This document shows, piece by piece, positions 35,101 through 46,769 of a stretch of DNA of 64,000 bases. Every line of letters begins with the position of its first letter. Within the stretch, counting starts at the first letter, position 1. The notes under the pieces were generated by a model. That model was not told the DNA's origin. It made no database searches and saw only the letters and a list, made by a program, of their open reading frames with translations. The stretch spans positions 1 to 64,000 of the forward strand of contig MU616635.1 of the NCBI GenBank assembly GCA_025201705.1, in the 5' to 3' direction. Position numbers and translations under genes: made by a program. This stretch comes from Dissophora ornata (Eukaryota; Mortierellomycota; Mortierellomycetes; Mortierellales; Mortierellaceae).

Positions 35101-36035
35101 GCTGACTCCCAAGCGTGAAGTCTCCTGCGTGTTGTGGTTTTTTAGTCTTGCTGCCGACGCGCAGTTTCCCTAGTGCTTGCGCTAAGGACTTTGCCTTTTT
35201 GGAGGAACCTATATAATAAAAAGTAAAAGTCGATCAGCCGTCAGGATTGGTCTCCAGGTTTGCCGCCTTAATCTTAGTCTTCGAATCACTTATTACTCTC
35301 GAGTCCTTTCATTAATGTCGTTCCAGTCTGTCGACTTGATCCCTGAGCTGTACTCGAGTCGAGCGTGACTTCCATTGCAAGAGGCGAGGACGTCGACACC
35401 TCCACGTTCCCGTCCTTATCGACATCGTCCCACCGGAACAGGCATATGGCCTCCAATTCGTACCACACATTACCCATCGACCCTTCAAAACTCTCTGGTC
35501 GGACCTCATTCTCAGTGACAGGCATGAGCCACTCCCAGCGCCATTCATCAGCCTCGATTTCGATCCTGCCTTTACTGCTGGATGGCTCCTTGACGACCGC
35601 GACATAGGGCGCACTCCCTTCCTCAACCTGTCGATCCTGATAGGACAGTACAATTTTCTTGTCCCAGACAGTCTGCGACCAACTTTGCTTCTCAATCTCA
35701 AACGTCACGAGATCCTGACGAGACCATGAGATCGACTCCTTGAGACGAAGATGTAGTGCCAAGGATATAAAATGTAATTTTTTCCTGGCAAGTTTGGGGA
35801 TGTGGAGAAAGAGCCGACCGGAGACAGAGGGTCGATGAGTCGAGATCTCAGTGTGATGTGGTTGGATAGACAACATGGGCGTGTTTCTTGCCGAGGGTCT
35901 TTGAGGGACTGAATCTTGTGGTGTCAAGAGGATGGGATCATTGTGCCGAGTATGGCTAGAGCCCTTTATCTTCTCCTTGATGACCGCAATAGAATGATGA
36001 CCTTTCTTATCAGGGTATGGTGCGTCTGAGCTCAT
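32150..36035 (-). CDS. Large arrestin-like protein
   Basis: Minus-strand exons 36035-35297 and 35208-32150 give 1,265 residues. Exon 1 carries the arrestin N-domain pattern: SGRLFLHIPKLARKKLHF, then WEWLMPVTENEVRPESFEGS and VWYELEAICLF, which match the family's core strands. Exon 2 continues with arrestin-C-like strands split by large Ser/Gln-rich insertions: WKAIIPGARIQVQIQIPSLIP, VKHYLSIRLSIDML and, near the end, LKDFVIRVPITVVIQVDDL. Fungal arrestins of this kind act as ubiquitin-ligase adaptors or pH-signalling scaffolds (ART, Rim8/PalF). I saw no clear PPxY motif, so the subfamily is open. Confidence 0.75.
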
Positions 36036-37730
36036 GGTGATCGGCTCAATTATCTGCCTCTAAGAGAAAAGTACCGCCTATGAAATGAAGTCGGGTCGTT
36101 TTCAACGACCAGTGCCCTACTAACACGGACAACAAAAGAACATACAGCAAATCGTTAGGCAGGTGAAGGTAGTGAAGGTGTATATTGTTTGCGACTCGGC
36201 GCAGTGTCTGGGGAAGGGCTCTTTTATCAGTTTATGGCAATTGAATACAACACAAGTCGTTCATCCGTCCTTTTTTCTCTACCCCTTGTTTTTCATGCAT
36301 CAAGCAAGTAAAATGCTGCACGCGCTTTGTCATGTTTTGACATTAAAATAACGAAGTATTGCACGTGCACGTTTTCTGGCGGGGAAGTTGACATGGTCTT
36401 TTGGGTCTCTTCTGCCCAGTTCCACGCCCTCAGTTGCTTTGATGGCCCCGTTCATCATCACATCCTCATCGTCATCATCTACGGCTCCCTGGCGAGGGGA
36501 CCATATGCATTGGCACTAAATTAAATGGCTGAAAAGGCTAGTGGAGGGAGATCTGGCACGCATCTTTCATAATGTATATAACGATATGAAAGCAATTGCC
36601 TCTCATTAAATCAAAGCAAGGCTCAGCAGAAGTAATAGAGTGGCGCTCTTTGGCTTCATTCCCGAAATTCTATGATGGGTCATAGTTTGCCGAGATGAGC
36701 TGATGTAGTGAAGAAGAGGGTGTTTGATTTACTGCAGACGGGGGAGTGTGACAAGGTGATGCTGCATTGTTTAATAATGGCATCGCCTCAGGGCCAAGAT
36801 GTGATTGTCTCTATACCTGTGAAACGAACCGCCTTTGAATCAAAAAGCAATGAGAGACAACCGCTTGGGGATTTGAGGGGGACACTGAGAGTGTGATAAT
36901 GCGGGAAAGTCGTACGTTGAGTTTCTAATTGTAATTCAAAGGCGAAAAGGACTATGCCCTCGAGTGAAAGGGAATGAGCGTGTGATGGAAAGAATGGGTA
37001 GACACAGAGGAGAGTGGAGGATCAATTAGGATGAGTAGGAAGACAAAAGGCCTAAAAAGAAAGTGCAACGGCTGTATGATATAATGTAATTCAGGGACGT
37101 CTAGAGTGGGTTAATTGATATCTATGTTCAGAACGACATGAAGCCGTTCGAGAACAATTCAAACTTTGAGAGTGAGAGAGCATTGATTTCTGAAGTGATA
37201 TTTGCGTGGATGTTTTGGTCTAGTCTATTTTGCAAGGCGCGCGGGAATGTAAATCGGCTCTCAAAGTCCTTCCAGAATCAAAAAGATTATCGATGAGATC
37301 CGTTTCCTCCAAGGCAAAAAGGGGGAGGGGGGTTGCTATTTTGCTGAGCATGCGACCAATTCACTTCAATCGTGGTGAAGACTAGTAGCATAATGAAAGT
37401 ACTCACCTGTCAGGCCCCGTCCCGGCATTTTTCGATCGTCGCGTTTAAATATGCCACATGGACGTGGTCAGACTTTGAAATGTGCCTTTTTTGGGCCCAA
37501 CGTCTATGCTCTGGAAGTGCAACTGAGTAAGTCTGATGAAACTCTGCTTTCATTGCAAATATGCCTTTCGCACAACTTGCTCGTGTTTAACGAACGTAGC
37601 AGCATCCCAAAACATTTGCGAACACTCAGATGTAGAGAATGAATCCTAAATAATGTATAATAATGTATAATTTTTTTCTCGTGCTTTCGCACCCCTTCTC
37701 TCTATCTTGTGATCGTTCTACGTTCTTTAT
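36036..37730. other. 1.7-kb intergenic region
   Basis: Upstream of the arrestin-like start and downstream of the NDUFA6 stop. Only short random frames are present. A small direct repeat, TAATGTATAATAATGTATAAT, occurs near 37652-37671. No gene or RNA seen. Confidence 0.5.
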
Positions 37731-38474
37731 TTAATCTCTGCCGTCCAAGAACTTCTCCAAGAAACCCTGGGGCTTGGGAGGAGCGTCGTCCTTGATAAAG
37801 TAGCGCATAATGTGCGTCTCCTGCTTCCAGGCGTTCATAGTCTCCTGATACTCCTGACGACCCTTCAACAGCAAGATATCGATGACAGCGAGATCCTTGA
37901 CGTCGCGATGGCGCTCAAACTCCTCGCGGATCTTGGTGCGGATTAAGGACATGGGCATATCGATCTGGTGCGTGCGCATGATCTCAGGGACCTAATATTT
38001 CAGTTTGCCAAATGGCGGGTATGTTAGCAAAATCTGTATAAGAAATACTAGGGCTGCATAGAATGCATGACGCGCAGAAGTGCTGGCATCATTGTTCAAA
38101 GAACTGTGATATCCTGTCAAATCATTTTAATGATGATGCGAGTCGAATATTTCCCGCTGTACTGTGATGACTACGCGACGTCTGTCTGACAAGTGGTTCC
38201 TGTATTGGCAAACGAACGCCTTCCGAAATAAGACCACGCTTAGCAGAGCTGTCCTTTCGATCTATATCATAAATGATGATATCCTGGGTTGTCGGAGTAA
38301 AGTCGATGTATTGTCGCAAGCCGGATCTCTATTTATGCTGCATGGACACACAAAGTCCTAACTTACACCACGCTGGAAATCGCGGTAGAGATGGATGACG
38401 CTCTGACGAGCGGAAGTGAGCGATGATGACTGGGAAGTCACCACCGACAAATGAGCGGCCATAGCAGCAGACAT
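37731..38474 (-). CDS. Complex I LYR-motif subunit NDUFA6 (B14)
   Basis: Accessory subunit of mitochondrial NADH:ubiquinone oxidoreductase that binds the acyl carrier protein. Minus-strand exons 38474-38367 and 37991-37731 give 122 residues, the usual size. The LYR motif is L29-Y30-R31 in VIHLYRDFQRG. It is followed by the family block IRTKIREEFERHRDVKDL. The C-terminus QGFLEKFLDGRD is also typical. The start is the ATG that gives a short Ser/Ala-rich N-terminus. The intron is about 375 bases, longer than most here. Confidence 0.93.
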
Positions 38475-39232
38475 GATGGATATGTTTGTGTGTCGGAAAA
38501 AGCCCAGGCGGGAGGGATGAGTGGGGAGAATTGAGCGAAGGCAGATTTGATGCCGATCTCGGAAAACACACTCAGCGAGCAAGGAAAGCGAAAGCGTTAC
38601 TTCCCAGCCGAATGAGTAGATGATGTCATGTTCGTAGGAAATAATGTTTCCAAATCGACGTGCCTGAATTCTTTGTACGGAGTAGACGCAGTCGATGAAA
38701 ACTTTCCTGCAGAGATTCAGCAGGGAATTTGTTCGCTGTTCATCTCTTGGGGACTTTCTTATCAATCTCCACCGCCTCGATACAATCGAAAAGATCCAAA
38801 TAGAAAAAAAACTAGGGGGTTCTGCCGACGCAATAAAGAACAAAGATTTCAACCCATTGGAGATGTAGAAATCTGAAAACGGCACGCTGCCGCATCCGTG
38901 TGCCTGGATTCATGATAGGCGTCGTCTTGCAGCAAGTTTTACTTTCGATGGTTGGGTAACCAAGTCCAGTACTGCAATCCCATGGCAAATCAGGAACGTT
39001 GGCATCAAACTGTTTGCTATCTTCCAAGCTTTTGTTCCTTGCTCTTTTTGTTCTGATGACTTTACTATTGTGGGTGATGTTTTTGCTTTATTTTTTTTAG
39101 TCGGGATACTATGCTAAGTGTGATGATGGCAAGCGAGGGAAGGTCTAAGAGTTCTATAAGTGAAGCATTGTCTGTACGGTTGTCGGGGCTCACTCGCTGT
39201 TGACCCACAGAGGAAAAAAGAGTCCTCGAGAT
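38475..39232. other. Intergenic region, NDUFA6 promoter side
   Basis: Lies between the NDUFA6 start and the stop of the mucin-like gene, both on the minus strand. Only short frames without domain signals are present. Confidence 0.5.
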
Positions 39233-41002
39233 TTACACATACTCGTAGTTGTTGGTCTGCTGACTAAGACCCGAAGGCTGAGTATTACCCCCGCGCATTG
39301 AAGGCGGTAGCCGCGTGCTATTGGACCGCGCGATTGGTGTTGGGTGGGCTTGTATTGGGCTAGGTGAGACGCGTGTCCGGCTCGAGCTAGCATTACTTCC
39401 TGCGCGCGACATTCCACCCTCCTCCGGAGATGTTCCTGCGGAGCGGCCGCCAGATCCCGAACGGTTCAGGCCCTGCGTTGCTATCCTTGCAGGTTGGCCC
39501 CCATTTCTATTGCCTCCCGACCCACTACGCTCTACACCTCCCGTCGGCGACGTGGCGCCAGCGCGACGTCCAGAGTTACTCCTGAAGATGTTGTTTCCGT
39601 CGTGCAGCTCTGTCTTGGGCATGCGAGTGGAGTTGGAGCGTTTAACAGCGGCGGGTTGCTCTTGCTGATATGCTGCCTTGGGCTTTTGGGGACCATTGAA
39701 ATCATCGACTTGATCCAGGTAACCAGAGTGAGAACTTCCAGAAGAGTAGTACATGTCGGCGTTTTCGGCTAGAGGGGGGCGACTATAGTCGGAGGTATCA
39801 TGGTTGTCCTGGGGGGAGATAGGATCGTCCTGTTGGTACGAGTTCATCTCAAAGGCGCCCTGGTTCACATCGCCGCGGTTTGTCTTCTTCATGCCTCCGG
39901 CGCGGCCAGGCCCACCTGAGGGCTGGTTGTTTCTACTGCCTTCTCCAAAGCGTACGCCTTGTCCAGACTGCTGCTGGCCCATTCCACGTTCATCAAAGGA
40001 CCGTCCAGCCCCATTTGCAGCGGCGATTTTTGTCTCTGTAAAGTCGTTGGCGGCGAGGGAACCTCCATGTCCTACGTCCTTCATCAAAGCCCGCTTGCTG
40101 ATAGACGCTTGCTTGAAAAGCGCGGCGTCACTTAATTCGGCATCCCCGCCCCCTTTCTTCGATCCCTTGTCGCCTGCTCCAACCCGACCGCCCTCCATGT
40201 TCCTTTGCTGTTGCAGACGGAACCGGTTTCGGTACTGGGCACGACGCCAGGTCGCTGCTCCAATAGCGACTACGAAGACTAGCATGAAGGAGCTATAAAC
40301 TAGGATACCCGCGGTCAAGTTGTAACCTCCGATGACCGAGGGCTTACCAAAGAGTGCTGTGTCACCTTTGGAGTCAGGGGCTCGGGTTGCTGCTGGCGAG
40401 GCTGAAACGACTGTAGTTGTAGTGGAAGACATGGTCGTCTTAGTGGCACCGCCGCTGCTGCTAGTGACGGTAGAGGGGGACTTGGTCTTTGTTGTTGTTT
40501 TGGAAGCCTCCGAGGTGGTTGTAGTAGTGGCAGGGACGACCGTTGTGGTTGCTCGCTTGTAAAAGTGCGCACCAGAGAGTTCTTCAGGAGTGGCAGCGAT
40601 CTCAGGGAGGTCAATGGCTGATTCGATTGTGGAGTCGACCAAGGCAGAATTCAATGGCTCTTCTTCCGGAACCTGAATGAGGACCTTTACTTCAGAAGGC
40701 AGGCGCAAGAGTTGAGAAAGAGAAGGTGCAGAGGAAGAGTCGGGAAGCTGTGCAGAGAGGGACGCAGACTCTGCCAGGGGGATATAGAGGGAAGAGAGGG
40801 CGATAGAGAAGATGAGGACGACGATGAAGGAAAGGCAGTGGGCCGACTGGGTGCGTGGATGGCGTCTTGATGGAGAGGGAGAAGGAGAGGAGGGAGAGAA
40901 GGAAGAGGAAGAAGGCGAGGATGGCGAGGACGAGGACGAGGAGGACCAGTGCGAATGGGAGCGCAAGGACCCAGCCTTTGCGAAGACGGAGAACAAAGCC
41001 AT
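39233..41002 (-). CDS. Mucin-like single-pass membrane protein
   Basis: Single exon, 589 residues. A Ser/Pro-rich N-terminus precedes a hydrophobic signal/anchor (about 57-79, CLSFIVVLIFSIALSSLYIPL). Next is an extracellular part with a Kex2-type KR at 149-150, then a Thr/Ser-rich stretch (151-205) suited to O-mannosylation. A second hydrophobic span (about 231-251, AGILVYSSFMLVFVVAIGAAT) is followed by basic residues (WRRAQYRNRFR), so the long Ser/Gly/Asn-rich tail should be cytosolic. This layout resembles fungal wall sensors or mucins, but there is no WSC domain. Poorly conserved; no family name given. Confidence 0.72.
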   Translation of the reverse strand: MALFSVFAKAGSLRSHSHWSSSSSSSPSSPSSSSFSPSSPSPSPSRRHPRTQSAHCLSFIVVLIFSIALSSLYIPLAESASLSAQLPDSSSAPSLSQLLRLPSEVKVLIQVPEEEPLNSALVDSTIESAIDLPEIAATPEELSGAHFYKRATTTVVPATTTTTSEASKTTTKTKSPSTVTSSSGGATKTTMSSTTTTVVSASPAATRAPDSKGDTALFGKPSVIGGYNLTAGILVYSSFMLVFVVAIGAATWRRAQYRNRFRLQQQRNMEGGRVGAGDKGSKKGGGDAELSDAALFKQASISKRALMKDVGHGGSLAANDFTETKIAAANGAGRSFDERGMGQQQSGQGVRFGEGSRNNQPSGGPGRAGGMKKTNRGDVNQGAFEMNSYQQDDPISPQDNHDTSDYSRPPLAENADMYYSSGSSHSGYLDQVDDFNGPQKPKAAYQQEQPAAVKRSNSTRMPKTELHDGNNIFRSNSGRRAGATSPTGGVERSGSGGNRNGGQPARIATQGLNRSGSGGRSAGTSPEEGGMSRAGSNASSSRTRVSPSPIQAHPTPIARSNSTRLPPSMRGGNTQPSGLSQQTNNYEYV

Positions 41003-43639
41003 CTAAAATCTTTCAACTATAATAGACATGGACAGGCAACATAATCCAATCAGCGGATTGTAAAAATAAATGTTTTTTTAGCAAGATTCATCGGGGTCAC
41101 TCTCTTCAGCCCTCAGGCACGCACGCACACACGCAAATCACAAGCGCAAGGACGCATCTCCCATTTTGCTGTTTTTGGTTAAAGCGGAATGTCATTGAAA
41201 ATACCGATGGGAGGTCCGAAACCCAAGATATAACCCAACTCACCTTGCAGTCAACAAGCGGGACAGGGTATATACTATTGTAAATACAAATACACCGCTC
41301 TGGAGCAGGAAACGTTCTTGGCCTTTTACACACGCAGAACAGCTGAGCAAAGGAGGGGACCGAGAGGGAAAAGAAGGAGGTGTTAAACTTGTAATAAAGG
41401 CACGAATGAGCTGGCCCAGGTAGCCCTTTTTTTTGGATTTTCAAGCAAGCCGTTGAAGATTAATAATTAGAAGAGGAGCAGTGGATGGTATGTAGAAGAG
41501 GAGAGCAAAAACAAAGGAAAGACGGCGGTAATATCTATTTACGGTCGTGTCTTTTTGGCACCACGTTTAAAACCACAGGATATGAGTGAGAAGGGCGACT
41601 GAACATACAAGGAGGGAAAGCGAAAGACGAGAAGCGCAAGGAAGAGGAGTGAAGAAAGAGTGAACGGCAGAAGTAAAGAGGCAGAGTGGGTAATAGGGTG
41701 GCGGAAGAATATTTTTTCTTTCTTGTGTTCAAATGAATATATGTAACAGTTGACTAAGGCCAAATTGTGGGTAAACTGCTACAATTGGTTCGACAGCACA
41801 GTGAACAACCAGAGCCAATTTGGTGCCCAATGGTGTGGAATGGCGTTCCCAGAGGAAAATGGACAGGAAGTACAGTGCTCCCGATCATTTATCATTCATC
41901 AATTTTTCCTTTTTGACCAACGAGATATGGAATAGTGCGCGTCTATGAGTATTAGCCAGTTCCTATTGACCATATCAACATTCTGAATCAGTGCAACGTC
42001 CCCACCAATCCTCCTACCATGCGACCATCGCACGCTCTCGTCTCCACTATATAAATCGATTGTGGATCACCTTCTGGTTTATGAGTAATATCGCCATGTC
42101 TCAATTACATTAACCGCCGCTCTTCTTTTGTCCATCCGGAGGACCTTTGCAGGTTCGGGTTTTTTTTGTCTCTCCCTCATCCCACTCCTTCCGCGTTCGT
42201 TCGGTGCACTTCCGCGTTCTAGTTCAGCGGCATGTACCTGAATGTTAAAAATCTGTCTCTGTCTGAAACAGGGGCAGTCCAAAGGACAAAAAAACAACAG
42301 CTCTCGTTGTCTGCAGGCACTGTGATGAGGGGGTGAGAATAGTGACAGCGACGCCGGAGAAATAAACAGTGGCGAGGTAGAGGTTAAAATAGGGAAAGCG
42401 GGAAGAGGAATGAGGTAATGAGCATGAGATGGATGAAGAGAGGCAAACAATGTAAGATGATGGAGCTTGAGCTTCGTTGCTGCACACTATCTCTAGGACT
42501 AGCACTGTTTTCGAGTGTCTTGTGTTTTTCTAAGGGAGGCTCTCATTCTACGACTTCCATCATTTCCTTGTACTGTACATACCAAGGTCTATTTACAATT
42601 GTCGCCTTGGCTACTACTGTACACAGATTAGTGTTAACTCTCTTCATGACGGGTTTAGATTACGGAACAACACTGCATACTGCATACGATTGTGCAAGTT
42701 GTCCATCTAGGCGCTTGTTTCTTTGTTTCTTTGTTTCTTTGCATTCTCCATCTCTATGATGTGATTGCATTTGCTGGCAGCGCGTATTCTTTGTTACCCG
42801 GAAAAACGCTCCAAAAGACATGCTCTGTCTGCTTGATGCCGCGATTTCTCCTCCATCGTATGTTGGAGTGAGAGCCCTCTATTGCTGCCTCTGCATATTT
42901 GCTCTCTGCCCACAAATAATTTTGTAAAATATTGGTACAGTACAAGTATAGCTGATGCTCAGAACTGGACACAGCACGCGTGAAGTGACATGCCATAAGC
43001 AAACGGAAGAATTACAGATCAGCGCACAAAAAATTGTGCCGTTGATTATTTCTTGATCAGCTGCAAAATATTCCCGTTTAAATCAGTGGGTCCTCGGAGT
43101 GTCCACAGCCCGTAATTTGAGTTGGAGCAACCGTGGACAATCAGGATAAAAGTAAACAGTTGGACAGGGTGCAAGTGGTTCGCGAACTCGTGAACGCATG
43201 TACTAATGCAGTGGACACAACTATCCAGCCAGACCGCATGGCACTGAAGACAGACGCATTTATGGTCAATACTTTTTTTTTCAAACTAATGAGCTCGTAT
43301 TAGATCTGTGAGCTTGCGGCGCCATCCTTTAAAGCGGCGCACGACGCAGGACGTCCATTTCCACACTGCAGCACCCGATATTAGAGCCATGGCAACAAGC
43401 CTCTCCACACTGCACCACACGACTTCGCACGTTTTTCATCTAGAGCAGTACAGTACGCATGTGAAAACGAGCTGTTTTACGGAATGGATGACCGATCATT
43501 TGTGTGGTCAAAACTATGTAGCCCCCCCACCTTGGTCGTACAAAATGTCGAGCGCCCACAATTGCAATTTTATTTCCTTGTGTCTCTGGCCATTAAGTAA
43601 CTTCGATTGTCGATGTTGTTTTGGTCAGGGTGCAGAGGG
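41003..43639. other. 2.6-kb intergenic region
   Basis: Shared upstream side of the mucin-like gene and 3' side of the DUF7137-type gene. It contains a (TTTC/TTTG) tract at about 42717-42740. Frames are short or low complexity. No gene supported. Confidence 0.45.
42717..42741. repeat. Simple tandem repeat (GTTTCTTT)n
   Basis: Three direct copies of an 8-base unit GTTTCTTT lie in intergenic DNA. Confidence 0.7.
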
Positions 43640-44870
43640 TCAAAGCACTGCCAAGATGACAGCACCTATGGACAACACGATTGCGTATCTCGCCCGGACG
43701 AGGTCCCCGGCCATGCCCGACGCGCTGCCAATATAGCGACACGTCGCACAGTACTCATCTATGGTGTGAAATGCAGTGTGGCGATTAATAGGTTGCATCA
43801 AACCATGATGATGTTGTTGCCTTATTACGCGGGAAAGTGCTTTAACCGTACCCTCTGTTTTCGGAATGTTGGTGCCCTACCCCAATCCAAATTAAAAGCG
43901 AGCGTTAGTTCTGATGAAATATCATGACCATAATCATTCGAGGGCGAAGGGAGGCGCTTTGAGTCAATGCTTACCGGGACGTATAGACCGAAGCGAAGAC
44001 TAGAGAATGGGATTAGGTGTCCGCTTGTCGCGACGCCCTGCTTTCCAATTATGGGATCGTAAATGTTCCTGCCAAAGATCCATGCAGTGTATGCAGTGTA
44101 TGCAGTGTTAATAACTTCGCGTTAGAATCAAATCAAGGCCACTATCCAGTTCATCTTACAGTGTATAAAACCCCATGAAGAGTACTGGATTCTTCGCGCC
44201 TGCGGTGTCCCAGGAGACAGTGGTGGTTGTGCCAGATATATTTGCGATAGGCCAAACCCTTGTTGGATCCGAATTTAATGTTGCGTCCACTGTCAAATTC
44301 ACTGGATCGAAGACGAGCGTCTTGTTATCAAACGCCCATTCAAAAACGATCGAGTTTCCAATCGCATAGAGTGGTGGGTTGACCTGACTGAATATTGGCT
44401 GAATCATAGTTAAACGACTGGCAGGCAATCTTGGGTCGATTGTTGAATTAAGGTTAATGGTATTGTTCGTATTGATATTACTGGTTGCATTGGCGGAAGG
44501 TTGTGGAAGCGCTACTGTCGTATCCGGGTCAGACATGTTTGACTCGGATTCTGGCGGTGCTTTCAGTGCGCTGCCAGTTCCACCTATAGCAGCAGGCTCA
44601 GGATGCGGATCCAGACCTCCAGAGATAGGAGTCGATTCTGTGGATTCAATCTCATCTTGGCGACCTATTAACAGAAACATAATGTAAGATGTCATGATCC
44701 CACTCGATCCTCCTCGCCCTAAGAACCTTTATCACAGACTTTATACCTTGCAGTCCTAGTAGTCGTGGGTCTGAAGCAGAGGCTACTGCTGCGATGATTA
44801 GTAGCGCTATGACGAGCAATGTCGCCGTAGTATATTTTTCGTTGCCGCGTGAATGGTGTAGAAAGCGCAT
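43640..44870 (-). CDS. DUF7137-type fungal secretory/membrane protein
   Basis: Minus-strand exons 44870-44747, 44664-44160, 44068-43975, 43876-43852 and 43758-43640 close in frame at 288 residues. The N-terminus has a signal peptide or anchor (ATLLVIALLIIAAVASAS), then a Pro/Asn/Thr-rich linker. The conserved core begins at the block I-Q-P-I-F-S-Q-V-N-P-P. It continues through VWPIANISGTTTTVSW, MGFYTLNIYDP, SGHLIPFSSLRFGLYVP and DEYCATC. A C-terminal hydrophobic segment (AIVLSIGAVILAVL) suggests a membrane or GPI anchor. The 25-base exon 4 rests on splice signals and frame only; the rest is well supported. Function of this family is unknown to me. Confidence 0.72.
44083..44109. repeat. Intronic tandem repeat, three copies of a 9-base unit
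   Basis: ATGCAGTGT is repeated three times inside the second intron of the DUF7137-type gene. Confidence 0.75.
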
Positions 44871-45097
44871 TGTTGTTACGGACTATGTGCTGAAAATAAA
44901 ATGCGATGGATAGTGAAGAGAGACGTAGAAACGAGAAGCATGGATCACAAGCTATAACCAGGGCGATTGCGATATTGGTTCTGTATTTCTTACAGGATAT
45001 GGGTTTCGATTTGCTTCAGTAGTAAGGTTTGCCACAAAACGCAATCCTGGATTCTGTATTCCCATGCTCGCGAGTAGCGACCAAATTACTATTTCAT

Positions 45098-45311
45098 TTA
45101 TACAAAATTCCGGTTTGCCCCAGGACCCTTTTTTACTACGGAAAGATGCGCTGCAGTCAATTCCAGATCTGAGGAAGGCTGACCGAGAGTACTGACGTCT
45201 GTAACAGTCAGAGTCGGTTCGAGCCTTCTTCGTATTATTTTTGACCACAGATGATACTCTGTGATCCCTGGTATTTCGTCATCTGGAGGAAAGAGGAATG
45301 TCTTCAAGGGC
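45098..45311 (-). CDS. Candidate orphan exon on the minus strand
   Basis: An open frame of about 70 codons starts after a clean acceptor (TTTGCAG) and has protein-like composition (FPPDDEIPGITEYHLWSK, then RRRLEPTLTVTDV). A possible first exon is ATG-GTC-AGC-CAT with donor GTGAGT near 45505-45516, which joins in frame. I recognise no domain. It could be a small gene or a relic. Confidence 0.25.
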
Positions 45312-46359
45312 TGCAAACTCGATTAGTCGCACTCGGCTTGACATGTTGACGACATATCGCGATGGGCATTATGTTATAGCATGACGTTATAAATTTATAA
45401 TGTCCAGGGGGAGGGGCTATTCTGCACAGCGTTCCCATGCTCGTTATAAGCATTTTGAATGAGAGTGTGCCTGAGATATTGCGCTAATTTGTGCAAGACT
45501 CACATGGCTGACCATGGCGAAGATTCAAACTGAATACGGGTAAAAGCATGCTTGAAGAGAGTGTTCACTTCGCATTCGAGTACAAAACACAGCTTGAGTG
45601 TACTTGAAACTCACTCACGAAAAAATGGGCAAGCTTGCTCAATCATTGTATAGTAGTTTATTTGGGAAATAGAGTGGAAGGAAACACACACGACATTCAG
45701 ATCATTTGTACCACCGGACATACGGACCATGCCAGCATAGTGATATTTTCAGAGAATAGGTACAGTGGTACCCTTGAGCACTATGCCTGGCTTTGTGAAT
45801 GGGTTTGCAAGCTCATTTTGTCGCTCTTGTTGCTCTTTATTGCGAAAGCGTGGCAGATCGAGTATCTTTAGACGCTCAGAGAATGTCCTTACGAGCGAGA
45901 TGGAGTTCTAAAAATGCATGATGAGTGGTTAATCTGTCAAACCAAGTATCAAAACACTCCTTTCAGTTGGAAGAATCGTTTGACAGAGTGATGTGCAAGC
46001 ACACTTAGTCGTGTTGGTCGGTTTCCAGAGCGAATGGGTTCCGTCTTATTTTGTCCTTGTTGACCACTCTGTGCCTCAAATCCAGAGAAGATGTATATCG
46101 GTGACCACATCAAATAGCTGCTCTCATTTACTTGGTTATTCTTGTTAGCATTGAGGGTAATGGTTGTACCATCGATATCTTTCGTTTTGACTGCTTCTGC
46201 CAGGCATTGTGAATGTGGTTCAATATCATGAGCTCAGCATTTGCTCTACTCGAGAGGAATTGTGCTAAATACGAACCCGCTAACTCACTTGGAAAAGCGT
46301 CATGATGAACTCCGGCTAAATCCTAGTCGTTTGTTAGTTTCCAGAGCGACAAGGGCTGT

Positions 46360-46414
46360 TTGATCATGTCTGGGCTGTTGATCATGTCTGGGCTGTTGAT
46401 CATGTCTGGGCTGC
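46360..46414. repeat. Tandem repeat, three copies of an 18-base unit
   Basis: TGATCATGTCTGGGCTGT is repeated three times head to tail, nearly perfectly. Each unit contains the palindrome TGATCA. It lies about 360 bases upstream of the SYO1 start. Confidence 0.85.
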
Positions 46415-46769
46415 TGTGAGGGCATCGGAGGGGCTATATTTGCTTCTAGACCCAAGATGCTCCTTTCGCCTTCATTGGATAGGGTGATGCATGGACCTGC
46501 AAGCTCTGTTAGGCAGAGATGTCGGGGTTGGTTTCAAAGAATGGCCAAGTTGCATTTTTTCGCGCCTGGAAAGGCACACACTCAAATTCCCTGTCATTCT
46601 TGACATTTTGGTGGCAACGCCTCTTTGACTAAATCTATTGTAGTCACAGCATCCAAACAACAAAGCCACACCTGCCTGCCAGGCGATTTTTTTTTTCTCG
46701 CAAGCGCAAGCGCAACCGTCCGTCCTCTTCGCACTTTTACCACGCTTCCATCGGCCTTCATTACTCACC

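Larger units (their letters stand above)
44871..46769. other. 1.9-kb intergenic region
   Basis: Between the DUF7137-type start and the SYO1 start, so it should hold both promoters. It includes a candidate minus-strand exon (45098-45311) and an 18-base tandem repeat (46360-46414), both listed separately. Otherwise only short frames. Confidence 0.45.

Noticed and set aside
45190..45240. GGTTCGAGCC, a possible tRNA T-loop
   Set aside because: No matching acceptor stem, D-arm or anticodon arm around it.
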